Shown here one piece after another: positions 30,151 through 41,413 of a stretch of 64,000 nt of DNA. Positions within the stretch are counted from its first letter, which is position 1. The number at the start of each line of letters is the position of its first letter. Source of the stretch: Mangifera indica (lineage: Eukaryota; Streptophyta; Magnoliopsida; Sapindales; Anacardiaceae); contig NC_058153.1 of the NCBI RefSeq assembly GCF_011075055.1, positions 4,216,001-4,280,000 of the forward strand. Direction: 5' to 3'. The position numbers were made by a program, and so were the translations under genes. Under the pieces are notes generated by a model that was not told the DNA's origin, searched no databases, and worked only from the letters and a program-made list of their open reading frames with translations.

Positions 30151-30290
30151 TATATTTTATATTTTATCTTTTTGTTTTCACACTCACTTACTACCATACT
30201 ATGCATCAATTTCAAACTTAATCATTTCAAGCATTTGATTAAACAAATTAAAGCACATATGCATGTGATGAAAGAGAAGGGCTATATAAA

Positions 30291-30431
30291 CAATTTTTAT
30301 ATATAATTTTATGTATAAATAATAATGTATTATTATATAATTAGATAATTAAAAATTAAAATTAAAATAACATCTAATTACATAATGATATATTATTATT
30401 TATACATAAAATTGTATATATAATTTTATTG
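30291..30431. mobile_element. Small AT-rich MITE
   Basis: The left end CAATTTTTATATATAATTTT pairs with the right end AATTTTATTG (inverted, CAATAAAATTATATATACAA). The interior matches the MITE at 13729. The 8-bp flanks match poorly, so it is old. Confidence 0.55.
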
Positions 30432-30469
30432 ATAATAAAATATCATAATTGATCCTCTATCACAAGTCT

Positions 30470-31260
30470 AGTATTAGAGTACAAATCAAGTGGTGTAAAG
30501 CTCTGGGTGTAAGAGAGTCATAATGAGACTTGACTCCCTCACACCACTTATACACCCAATCTCTTTATGGAATGTAGTGGAGAAAATTCAAGGAACTAGC
30601 TTGCCTACAAAAGTTCATGAGTTATCTACATCAGCAGTTAGGAAGCTACCTTAGTATTTCCTTCTTTACTTTACAAGAGTCCTTGTAAGGTGCATTAATT
30701 GTTCTTCTTATGCATATTCTTAGCATGCTCTCTTTGCTTTACAAGAACATTTTCTATGTCCTCTTAAATAGCGATAAAACAATAAAGAAGAATGACCAAC
30801 TTGAGAAAAAGTTAGAGGTAAAAAAACTGTTGAAAATATAGTCGACAAAATACAACAGGCTCAAAAGTGAGTTGGAAGGGACAAAAAGAGAATTGGAATG
30901 ATGTCGGATGGACATAGGGTCTTTACAACTTAAGAAGCTCAAGCTCATGGCCACTATAAATGCCATGAAGACGTGGATGTGGATTCCTTGAAAATAAGGT
31001 TGTCTAGTCCAAGTTTAATGAAAGGCTAGAGAGAAGGATTGAAGAATATGGAATGAGTCACATGTGGTGTGCTACACAAGGAAGAAAGTGAAACAAAAAT
31101 AAGAGCTTGATGGGAGATTCCAAGAGATACAAGGGCAACTTGCTGCTATCATTGAAGAATTGGTTGATAGTATAATAGACCAAGAGAAAAACATGGTTTA
31201 TGTTATTTGGTCTCACCATTTAGATATTATAAAACCCTATTTCAAAAGTGCCACCCTTTG
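30470..31260 (+). other. Degenerate coding-like sequence, unidentified
   Basis: In one frame, about 30780-30960 reads as a Lys/Glu/Leu-rich coiled-coil-like peptide (QLEKKLEVKKLL, RLKSELEGTKRELE) broken by stops. Balanced composition contrasts with the surroundings. Coiled coils of this kind occur in retrotransposon gag-like proteins and the Copia relic is adjacent, but I cannot assign it. Confidence 0.3.
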
Positions 31261-31489
31261 AATAAAAATGCTACTACACTTGACTTAGAAGGTATGATAT
31301 CTCATATTAATTAACGTGGAAATTAAACTCTTATTCAAACGATTGAAATACTCTTCATCTATTAATGATCAACAAAAGTGTTAAAAGATGTCCTTGATTA
31401 TAAAATACCCAAACATAAAGAACATAAAGTGTGTAGTTAAAAAAAAAAATTTTTGAAGTCAATTCGCTGAATAGTTCAATTTCTAGAGA

Positions 31490-32340
31490 TATATACATTA
31501 AGGGTTACTCTACTTGTGGTAATTTTTACCACTGGACTTAATATGTCATCATAGTTTATCTTAGAGGTCTGTTAAATCCCTTTAACAAATAGTTTGGCTT
31601 TTAACTTTTGTACAGTACCATGAGCTTTGAACTTGGTTTTAAATATCCATTTGTTATCCACCACATGCATATTATTAGTTATTGGTACTAAAGTCCAAGT
31701 GTTATTTTTTAATAGAGCATTATATTCTTCTGTCATAGCTTGAACCCATAAGAGGTCTTGAAGGGCATCTTTTATAGATTTTGATTTATAGGTGTGATAA
31801 TAGACAAGGTAGAAAAGAATCTCAGAGTAAGAAGAGAATTAGTCTTTGATATATAATCATAAGGTAAACATTTTGAGTAAATTCGATAACACAGTCACCA
31901 GAGAATAATTGTTTAAATGTGTCTTGGATTGTAATATGACGTAAGAATGATAAAGATTTACTTGATACTCTGTCATTTGGAGGGAGTGCAACCTCCAAAT
32001 GGACAATAAAGAATGAGTTGTTAGAATTTATTATGTCTTTTTTACCAGAGAATACTGTTTGTTGAAGACTCCAACTGTTGTGATTGAAAGTAATAACCTT
32101 GAATAAAATTGGGATTTGACTTGAATGGAAACTTTAATTCATGAACATTTACACTGATGGTTATATATATACAACCAATAGGACTTAGAGATTTATATCT
32201 TTTATGCCCTAAGTTGTATCCAACAAAAACATATTTCTATGTGTAAAAGTTAGATTTGTGTTTATTGTAGGGTCACAAGTGAGGATATTATGCACACGTG
32301 AAAGTTTTTTAAAACTCATAGTTTAGCTTTTGATTAAACA
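31490..32340 (-). mobile_element. Copia-type retrotransposon remnant (reverse transcriptase N-terminal part)
   Basis: On the minus strand, 31800 down to 31500 reads as the Copia RT start: a WVQAMTEEYNALLKNNTWTL block, then DNKWIFKTKFKAHGTVQKLK, then YDDILSPVVKITT, with an in-frame stop. Further upstream, about 32160-32240 encodes FVGYNLGHKRYKSLSPIG, resembling the segment before the Copia RT. No LTRs, integrase or RNase H were found. It is a dead fragment. Confidence 0.8.
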
Positions 32341-35300
32341 AAATATGAAAGTCAACACACGCTAGAGATGGTTAAATGTAATGTCATCACTTTACATAAT
32401 ACGTCCATCTTGCATGAAATACAACGTAGTCCACTTGGTCAAAAATATTATGATTATACTCGACTCTAACAAACTAAATGTTTTATCTAATGACAGACGT
32501 ATAGTTATAATCTAATAGTTTAAATTTTTCCTTATCAAATGGAGATACATCATTCTCGTCATATTGACGTAGAAACTTGTGTATACATTTTACATAACTC
32601 TATGTGTTTAGCTAGCTAGCTAGCTTGAATTATCTTTACACCTTAATGTGAGTTGTTTGTGTGCTCAATATAGTGTACCGAGTTGCTAATTGCTAAGTTA
32701 CCATGCTTACCAAATAAGAACCACAGGGTAGTGGTAGTTAGACATTAAACAAAGTATATTATCGAGGGATACTTTTAAGGCACAAGAAGATGCGATACCA
32801 TATATATACACGTAAAATTGTAAATAAAATAAATAATTTACTCAAATTAAATTATTATTTTTAAAATTAAACTAATTATAATAAACAGGATAAATCTTAA
32901 TTTTAATGATTAATTTCATAATTATTAAATTAAATAAATTAAAATTTTAAATTTCATATATTATAAAAAATTTAAATTTAAATTTCTATATATATAAAAT
33001 TTTCTACTTTCCTCTGTCGGATTGTCCCCACTAATTTTAGTTGAAATGAATAAACTAGTTGAAGCACTGTGAGGTGGCAGCCATCTTCAATAAATGATGA
33101 GAACAAAATAAAGCCTAGCAATGATGCTCTTTTCCAAAAGAAAGAACCGTGTCAGCCCATCCATCATTAAAACCCCACTTTTCGGGTCAAAAGAAGAAGC
33201 AAAATTCAATTTTTGGGATATCGAAGGCAGATCGCTTTCACATGCCTTGAAATGCGTTAAATAGGAGAAACCGCGTGGCGTGGGGTTTCGATTTGATTAG
33301 ATTATACATCGTGAAAAAAGAAAAAAGCATGCGGTTTCCAGAGTTTTTGTTGGCTCAATTGGCGCCATCATCTGCGCTGCTGCCCAACTTGCCTCTTTTA
33401 TTAATATTTTTTAAATAAATAAATCGCTTCTATTTTTATAATTCAGTCCGACTGGTTTTTATTATAATAACTAAATCATTTGTTATATTATATATTAAAA
33501 TTATAATATATATATATATTATGTTATACAATATATTTATTTATTATATTAATTTATTATATTATATTATATATTATATTATATTATATTTCAAAATACA
33601 TATTATATGTTATAAGATATTTATAATATCACATATGATGGAAGTGGGCTGATTGATTTTGCGGATTCTTCGTTAAAAAATGAGTTGTCTAAATCATTTA
33701 TGGGTTTCTAAATTAAATAAATAAATTTATATTAATAATTTAATATGTCCATAATTTAATAAAAAGAGGAAGAAGAAAAAGTAAAAAATGGAACATGATG
33801 GGAAACAGAGGAGATTCCACTTTGGCTGGATAAGGCTGCATTGGGTTGGTGAAATATTTTTATTATTATATTATTATTTAATAAAAAATATGTCTAAATA
33901 ATTATTATATTTAATTATATATAACAAAAAATATCAATATATTATTTTATTTATATATTTTGGTACATCATTATTATAAAAATATATTTTATATTATTTA
34001 TTATATTAATTAAAGATAAAGATATTATTTTTGTAAAAAATTAACAAGCACTCAAAATAAAGATAATAATATGATTATTTTTTTATATTATTATTGATAA
34101 TAAAAATATCAAAATTATTTTATTATTGATAAATCAAATAAAATAATCTTAATAATAAAAAATATATTATTAGCATAATTTTATTTACTCCAAACCAGTC
34201 CCCTTAAAAAGTAGTTTGGTTTCTTTATAAAAAGATTATTTTGATAATCTATCTTTTATTATTTACATTACTTTGTTTGACTTTTCAGTTATAAAAAATT
34301 ATGGTACTCTTATATTAACAATAGTGATATGACAAATAATATAAAATATACTCTGATTACTGTCGTTATTCTAAATATTAAAAAATTATCAAAATAATCT
34401 TGATTTTATTATCATTTTATTTTTATTTATTAATTTTATTAGAATTAAAATACATTTTTTTAATTAATATAATAAATAATATGGTATATATTTTAAAAAA
34501 TTATATGTAAAATAATATTTAAACATTTTTAATATTTTTAATTAAATATAATATTTATTTATATTTATCTCATTTTATTAAATATAATAATATTTTTATC
34601 AATAATTATCAATATATTGTATTTCTAAAGTAATTTTTTAATTACGATTATAGAAGATTTCCCAACCTTGATGCCCCTAGGTATTATGTTATGTTGCATC
34701 AGTCAAAAGCCAGAACCGTCACAAATATCTAGCCGTTACCGTACTAGTCTTTCTCTCCACCACCGCCTTGATTGTCGTGTTTTTTTCAAGTTACTTAAAT
34801 GCCATTCTTAATTCATATAACCGTTGCTACTAACCCACCCTAAAATCAAACTGTAGCCGCCAATTACCTGGAGTAAACGCAAAGTCGTGCACTTGCGCTC
34901 ATCTTGACTTTTAAAAACCCTAATTTAGAACGTTCTACAAAAAACTCTCAATTTCAATTCATTAACTTTAAATTAATGATATTGTATTGTTCTTCGGTGC
35001 ATTCATCAGGATTAGATTTAAATTAAATTAAAATTGAATTTATTTGAACTCAAATTTAATTTAATACTATAATAAAAATTAAAAAAATGTAAAAATAATA
35101 TTATTTTAATATATATTAATTAAAATAATATCATTTTAATTAATATGTATCAATTTTTTTGTACTCGAATTTAGCTCTAATATTGATTACATTTTTGTAA
35201 GTATGAATCAAATTTCATTAATATGCGTAATTAAAACCCGATATGTTAAAAATGCAAACGAGTCGAATCTTGTTTAGCTCGAACACATATATATAGAGCT

Positions 35301-36785
35301 CAAGCTCATCAAATCAATGGAATCTCGATTCGAGATCGACTCAAAAAAAAAAGATTTTAACCTCTAAAACCTTTAATAGTTTATATTTTTATCAATTATT
35401 TTTATTTAAAGCTAAAAAAAGATTTAAAGATGCAAGTGTAAAATATGAAACTTTTATGGGTTTACTAACATGTTACTCGAATCAAGCTATATGCTTGCAA
35501 ACTTATCGAGCTAGTTAACGTCAAGCTTGATCTTGACTAGTTTACAGCCCTAAGTATGTGTATAATATATACTAGAGTTCCTAACAAATTACAATGTGTC
35601 ATGGTTGGGGGTCTTTCTGACACTATACCATGTGTAATATTCAAAGATCTTATTGAATTTTTACAATATGTAATGCATGGAGATTTATTCATATTTTACC
35701 ATGTGCAAAGTGTCAAGGATTTTATTAAAATCATATAATGTGTAATGCAAGGAGAGCTTAATTGATTTTTACTATGTGCAATGTGCAAGGTTTTATTGAT
35801 ATTTTCTGCATCACATGCCATCTGCGATATGTGTAAATCCTCTGGTAAAACTGAACATTTAACAAAGTTTAGTTTTCTTTTTAAATTCATAAATAATTTA
35901 TTTATATATTATAAATTACAATTGCACGATTCATCAAAATGTTACATGTTGTTCTTTTGGTTGGATAAAGAGGGCAATGGACTAGAACAAATAGTTACAT
36001 AGTGAATTATATTAGACAAAAAATAAATGTAATAATAATTCAACTGAAACATAATACATGAGGGTTTAGAGTAACTGTTGACATGAACTATAGAGTAACT
36101 ACCGACATATTAACTATAGGTAAAATTATATTCATATAACCCTGAAACAAAAAAATACTATCAATGGGATGTTATACAACATATACGATGATAATGTATC
36201 ATTCTAGTTTTCAATATAAACTTTTCAATCAACAAGATATAAATAGGAAATTAAATACCTTTATGAATGATGTTAATGGTGTGTAAGGGCAACAAAGTTG
36301 AAATGTTTTGAGTATTTTCAACCTCGACGTAGATATACTCAGCATTCATGTTTTAGAGATCAAATCATATCATAGAAAGAAACAAAAGGTGTTGTAACCC
36401 AAAGACTATTACACATTGAAATGGATATGAAGCATTAGCTTAAGTATTTTTTTAATGTTGATAGGTTGTTTTATAAGAGTGTTTCAAGGTTATATTCATC
36501 TAATGATTTATGTTGACAGTACATTATTAAAGAATAGATATCTCAGAAAATAATTAATTAATATAGCTAAAGATATAATAATCAGATTTATCTATTAATT
36601 TTTGATATGAGAGATAGAAAGAAAAATGAACTATGAACGTCATTCATTTACAAATTTCGTGGTTGCATTGCCCATGCACTTGATTTGACAATTATTTCAT
36701 ATCAACAACTTGTTATTATAGGTGTGATCACAATGCGTGCCATAACTGTTATCCATAGAAGACAATTTATGTATTGGAAAACAAC
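32341..36785. other. Gene-free region with two GC-richer islands
   Basis: Mostly long A/T tracts. Blocks at about 33000-33390 and 34660-34930 are of higher complexity and richer in G+C, but contain no open frame with a recognisable product. At 35560-35850 short sentences with ATGTGCAA(T/A)G recur imperfectly. I could not identify a gene or a transposon boundary. Confidence 0.4.
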
Positions 36786-37439
36786 TAAAATGTAACATCC
36801 CTCCCTAGAAGTACTACCCATCGAAGGAGAAATGTTACGAATTAATATTCGGAGCGTCTATTTTTTTTCTTTTTAAAAATACTTTAAAATAAACGCATCA
36901 TTAAAAGTGTTTAGGAAATATTCCAAGAAAACTGAAAATCTGAAAGCGAACAAAAGATGTATATACTCATATGAAAACTCATCTGAAAGTATCTGAAAAC
37001 AGAGAGTAATCATGTGCAACTGTACCATAATCTCAAAAAGTCAAAAGTCGACAAGAACATGCCACTGTATGCATGTAATATAAACCAGAGATAACCTGCC
37101 CCAGTCGGATCTACCTACGCTGACCTGACCCTGTCTCGAAGTTACCTCGATCACCTGTACCTGCAATCAGGAAAGAAAAAGGAGTAAGTGATAAGAACAC
37201 TCAGTAAAGGGAAAGAATCAAGTAAACTATTTTTTTTTCCTGTTCTAACTCACTTTTGAGACTCAACCTCACATCCTAACCTCTATAAAAGATTGAGGGG
37301 GTAATTTAGTTCACTCTTTACTATTTGGGTCATACTTTGTCCCATCTGGTGTCTATTTGATACTTTCTGGAAGCTAACTATAGGGATTTGACATTTTTCT
37401 AAGCTTAAGCTCTTTTTCTTACACTACACTATTTCTAAA

Positions 37440-37580
37440 TCTGAATTGAGCTCTACTGCGAGCAGACCCTACTGGGGGTCTATGTCCTACTACGAACGTG
37501 TCCTACTGTGGACGTACCCTACTATGGACGTGTCCTACTGCGGACGTGTCCTACTGCGGACATGCCTTACTGCAGGCGGT
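37440..37580 (+). repeat. Short tandem repeats inside the solo LTR
   Basis: About seven units of a degenerate 17-18 base repeat, consensus near TCCTACTGCGGACGTG. The same array is shorter in copies 1 (near 8550-8640) and 3 (near 59980-60080). Confidence 0.8.
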
Positions 37581-37799
37581 GTAGTGTAAAGTGCCCCCTC
37601 ATAGTTTATAGCATGCATGCGAGTCTTATATCTTACTAATTTTGCTTCCATCTAAATTTATTCATAACTCACTAGACATTACTCTTGGGACAACCCTTGA
37701 ATCTTGAGTCCCAACCTTTTCTTGCTTTTTTTTTTTTCTCTTTTTTTTTTTTCCTTTCTTTTCTTTCTTTTCCTTTCCAAACTGTGAAATACTGTTCAC

Positions 37800-38375
37800 A
37801 CCATGTTCATTTGACAGGGCAGCCTTCTTTTTCATACAATTTCACAGTCCAAATAGTTCCTAATTCATACAAGCTATATATAGTTGAAAAGAGGATTCAA
37901 AGAGTTTTCTAACAAGCTATAATAGCTCTCATAATTCATTAAATCAGGCATTCAAAACAGCAGATAAAGTCAGTGGCAAAAACTGCCTCCTCTGTTTATT
38001 TGATAAAGCAGTCCTTGTGGTTCATGCAGTATTTAACAATCCAAATGATCCCCAATTCATACAAACTATATATCACTGAAAAGATAATTCAAAGAGCTTT
38101 CCAACAAGATATAATAACACTCATAAATCCTTATATAAGACAGTCAAAATGTGAGATGAAAGCAGTGGCAAAACTGCCTCCTCTGTTTATTTGGTAAAGC
38201 AGTCCTTTTGGTTTATACAATATTTAGCAGTCCAAATGATCTCTAATTCATACAAACTATATATAGTTGGAAAGAGGATTCAAAGAGCTTTCCAACAAGC
38301 TATAATATCACTCATAATTCCTCAAATAAGGCAGTCAAAACATGAGACGAACTCAGTGGTAAAAACTGTAAATAT
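37800..38375 (+). repeat. Three ~190-bp tandem units inside the solo LTR
   Basis: Units start near 37808, 37998 and 38189, each with a TTT(G)ATAAAGCAGTCCTT-like opening, then AATTCATACAA(A/G)CTATATAT, GATTCAAAGAG and AACAAG(C/A)TATAAT. Copy 1 has two units and copy 3 has one full unit plus a partial one. Confidence 0.8.
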
Positions 38376-39052
38376 TATGTAACTTTCTGCTAGGAACAAA
38401 ATTACATACATAGACATCCCAAATGGCAAAACAATATTCCTCAATATCAAAATCATCATTTATAACATAGATCCAAGGAACCAAAAGCCTAAAACATGTC
38501 ACATATCAAGGATGATATCCCTTACCTTGTTTCAAGCCAAATCTTTGCAAGTTGACTTCCTCCTCTTTGTTTTGCTTCCTTTATCACCAAGACCACTTTA
38601 AAGCAATACCAAAACACACTAACATATTCACATAACATGCATATAAACATAGATGAAAGAGAAAGGAAGGAGATCTTTGGTTACCAAAACTTCAAAGTGC
38701 TTTCTTTTCTTTTCTTATCTTCCAAACTCCCTCAAATCCTTCCTTTTTCTTCAAGAAAGCAAAGAAAAAACATGAAGAATGGTGGCTGCTGGAATATGGA
38801 CGGAAATGATGGAAAAGTCTTCTCTTTCTCTTTATATATAAAACCTTATCTCTTTCTCTTTTTCTCTTTGTCTTTTTCCTTTTCTTTCCTTTTCTTTTCT
38901 TTTCTTTTCTTTTTCTTTTTCTTTAGGCATATATATATATAAACACACATATACATGTAAAACAAATATATGTACTTAAAATGAGAAATATCTCTACATA
39001 GAGTCAAAAGACATAAATACCCCTGAAACATACCTGAGGGTATTACATAAAA

Positions 39053-40131
39053 CCTATAGAATTATTAATTTTTGTGATGCAACAAGGACAATTTATAATG
39101 TGAGACCCAACTATTTATTTTCAAAACATAAATGTTAAAAGGTGGGTAAAGACATATTTTTGTGGTGTTAGATATAATATCATAATAACAAATATTGTCA
39201 AATCATTCAATACATTAATTAAGAATATTTATGGTTTGTCGATGAGTATACTTGTTGAATTCATCAAAGGTACTTTATAAAAAACAATTTCATAATAGAT
39301 AAGACGATGCATTTAAACATATATCAAAATCTCATTTTAAGAGTTTAATTTGATTTATTTAGTATCGTTCTCTCCTCGTGCTTTAGCATCAAAGATGAAC
39401 ATTAAGTTATCATATTTATTTTTAAAATAATAAAACTATACATATTTACTTTAAATACATTAATCACCTGTCATATGATTAGGTGGTTATAAATTAAAGA
39501 TAAAATAATATTTAATCATATAATAACATACATAAGTTTGTATCTATTTGTATATTTAAACTAAATACGAATTGTATTACTCTTTTTAAAATTAATAAAA
39601 CTATATGTATCAATTTTAGATATATAAATGTATATACACTTATATGTATTCTCATATAATTAGATGACTTTAAATTAATAATAAAATAATACTCAATCAT
39701 ATAATGACACGTATGAATATATATATATATCTAAAATAATTATATATAATATTACCCTTTTAAAATTTGTTTCTTATATTTAGTGTGTCATTGAAGTTGG
39801 AAGTCAATAGTACACATCCACTTGATGGCTGAATCAAAAGCTAATTGTTAAAACAAACTCGAACAGGTTGTACCAAACATCAACACCATTTATTCGAAAC
39901 TAAGACTTATTATTGCAGTTCCTTATGATAACCTCTAGTTCCAGTGATTATAATGCAAAGAATATGATTATTTCTAAGTTGCCCGCTTGAAAATAAACAA
40001 TTTGAATTGATAACCTCATTAATAATATGCCTAAGCACTTGAGAAGGAATGCCATGATAATGTTGGCGTGCCCAAAGTAGTTGATGACTAATAATTCAGT
40101 CGGTAGATGAAGCAGTGGTGGCTAATTATAA
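39053..40131. other. Intergenic region with MITE-like blocks
   Basis: Two related blocks (about 39470-39530 and 39655-39715) share TCATAT(A/G)ATTAG.TG followed by AATTAA.ATAAAATAATA and ATCATATAATGACA, the interior signature of the small MITE family. Terminal repeats were not resolved. The rest is featureless. Confidence 0.4.
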
Positions 40132-40140
40132 TATCCCATA

Positions 40141-41206
40141 GGCCAAAGGACTATTTTCCACTCAAAGTTTGGTAAAAAGATAGGAGCAATACTATGTGTA
40201 CCCACTTTGAGTACACAAATGTATACACACTCATATGTGTCATCATATGATTAGTTATTGTTTTATTCTTAATTCAAAATCATCCAATCACATTATGACA
40301 CATATAAATGTGTACATATTTGTGTATCCAAAGTGGGTACACATAGTTTTATTGAAAAGATAAATACGTAATTATGTATACAAAGTTTAATTTATTATTA
40401 CGCACTAAATAATTTTCAGTTAAAGTTAAGAGATAAAATAGTTATTTTATCAATAATATTAAAATAAATAAAATATATATCATTTTTCATTTTATTTAGA
40501 AAACTAAAAATTTCTTTTCAAGATTAAATTTTGAAAAATTCACTTTTCTCCCTGGGATTTCAATTTTCCAGCGAAACTTCTCTCTCTCCACCAATCGGCA
40601 TTGTTCGACCATCTCTCTCCCTTCTTCAGGCCTCGATTTTCACTTGAGAAGATGAGTCATTGTCTGGATGAAGTTGAATTATCTTCGTTCGAATGAATTG
40701 ATGAGACCATCAATTTGGCTTCATAGATTGGAATCGATGGCCACATTTGAAACCATGGGTTAGGAGAAGACTAGAAGGTGACGAAAATGCGACGAGTTAC
40801 AACTGGTTCGACGGAATGTGATGAAAACGTGATGGTTTTTGATTGGTCGTTGGGTGAAGTTTCTTTGCATGTCAGAGTCGTTGGTAATGACAAAAGGAGA
40901 AGGGAGGATGGAGATGGTGGCCATTATCATCGGCATCACCAGAGAAGAAAAAATCTGGGAATTTGGAAGTAAAAAGATTACTTTTTAAAATTAAGATTAT
41001 AATAAAATCTCTATTTTTAAAACTAAAAATTAAAAAATTAATTTATATATATTTTTTTTAATAATATTATTAAAATAATAATTTTGTCTATATATTTAGA
41101 GTGATTTTAAGAAAATTAAAAAACGGGTGAATATAAGTTTTTATACTTTCACAAATATGTTTTTGTCTTTTTATCAAACCATTGGGTGGGAAATCGTCCT
41201 TTGGCC
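40141..41206. mobile_element. TIR element of the GGCCAAAGGACT- family upstream of the subtilase
   Basis: Left end GGCCAAAGGACTATTTTCCA, right end TGGGAAATCGTCCTTTGGCC: an inverted repeat with two mismatches over 20. Flanks TATCCCATA (40132-40140) and TATCACAGA (41207-41215) match at 7 of 9, consistent with an old 9-bp duplication. The interior has a C/T-rich then A/G-rich core (40540-40960) and a nested MITE near the left end. The element ends 207 bases before the first subtilase ATG, so it is adjacent to the core promoter. Confidence 0.82.
40183..40354. mobile_element. Nested hAT-like MITE, 172 bp
   Basis: Perfect 19-base inverted repeats ACTATGTGTACCCACTTTG (40191-40209) and CAAAGTGGGTACACATAGT (40329-40347) lie just inside less perfect ends. 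An exact 8-bp duplication AAAAGATA flanks the element (40175-40182 and 40355-40362). 8-bp duplications are typical of hAT elements. It interrupts the larger TIR element and is therefore younger. Confidence 0.75.
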
Positions 41207-41250
41207 TATCACAGAAGAAAAAGCCAGCGGCTCCAGCGCATCATCCACAA

Positions 41251-41310
41251 CGCCGTCAACGCAAAAGCCGTCAAGCTGACGGCGTTACTTTAAGGTAAAA
41301 GGGTATAAAA
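41251..41310 (+). promoter_or_regulatory. Subtilase core promoter: TATA box and TTGAC/TGACG motifs
   Basis: TATAAAA at 41304-41310 is a canonical TATA box, predicting a start near 41335. Upstream lies a perfect inverted repeat GCCGTCAAGCTGACGGC (41267-41283), a second GCCGTCAA (41252-41259), and TTGACC at about 41364. GTCAA/TTGAC is the W-box core bound by WRKY factors and TGACG is the TGA-bZIP core. Stress regulation is inferred. Confidence 0.5.
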
Positions 41311-41413
41311 GGGGAGAAGAGAACCTAATTTGATAAAGAGGAATGTTTACAAATAAGAGGTTGTTGACCGTCACAACCACAAGCGACTGTCTTTCTTTCT
41401 ACTTCACACCTAA

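Larger units (their letters stand above)
36791..39047 (+). mobile_element. Solo LTR, copy 2
   Basis: Begins TGTAACATCCCTCC and ends GGTATTACA. It is flanked by a perfect 5-bp duplication TAAAA (36786-36790 and 39048-39052). It is 2257 bp long and collinear with copy 1. No internal coding region accompanies it. Intact TG...CA ends and perfect flanks mark a clean single insertion followed by LTR-LTR recombination. Confidence 0.9.

Noticed and set aside
30481..30570. Inverted repeat GTGTAAGAGAGTC / GACTCCCTCACAC considered as a transposon end or hairpin RNA
   Set aside because: Short and imperfect, with no matching flanks or precursor-like fold that I could confirm by eye.
37440..37580. Short regular repeats considered as a CRISPR-like array
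   Set aside because: Direct degenerate units with no spacers, inside a plant LTR; no cas genes and a eukaryotic context.
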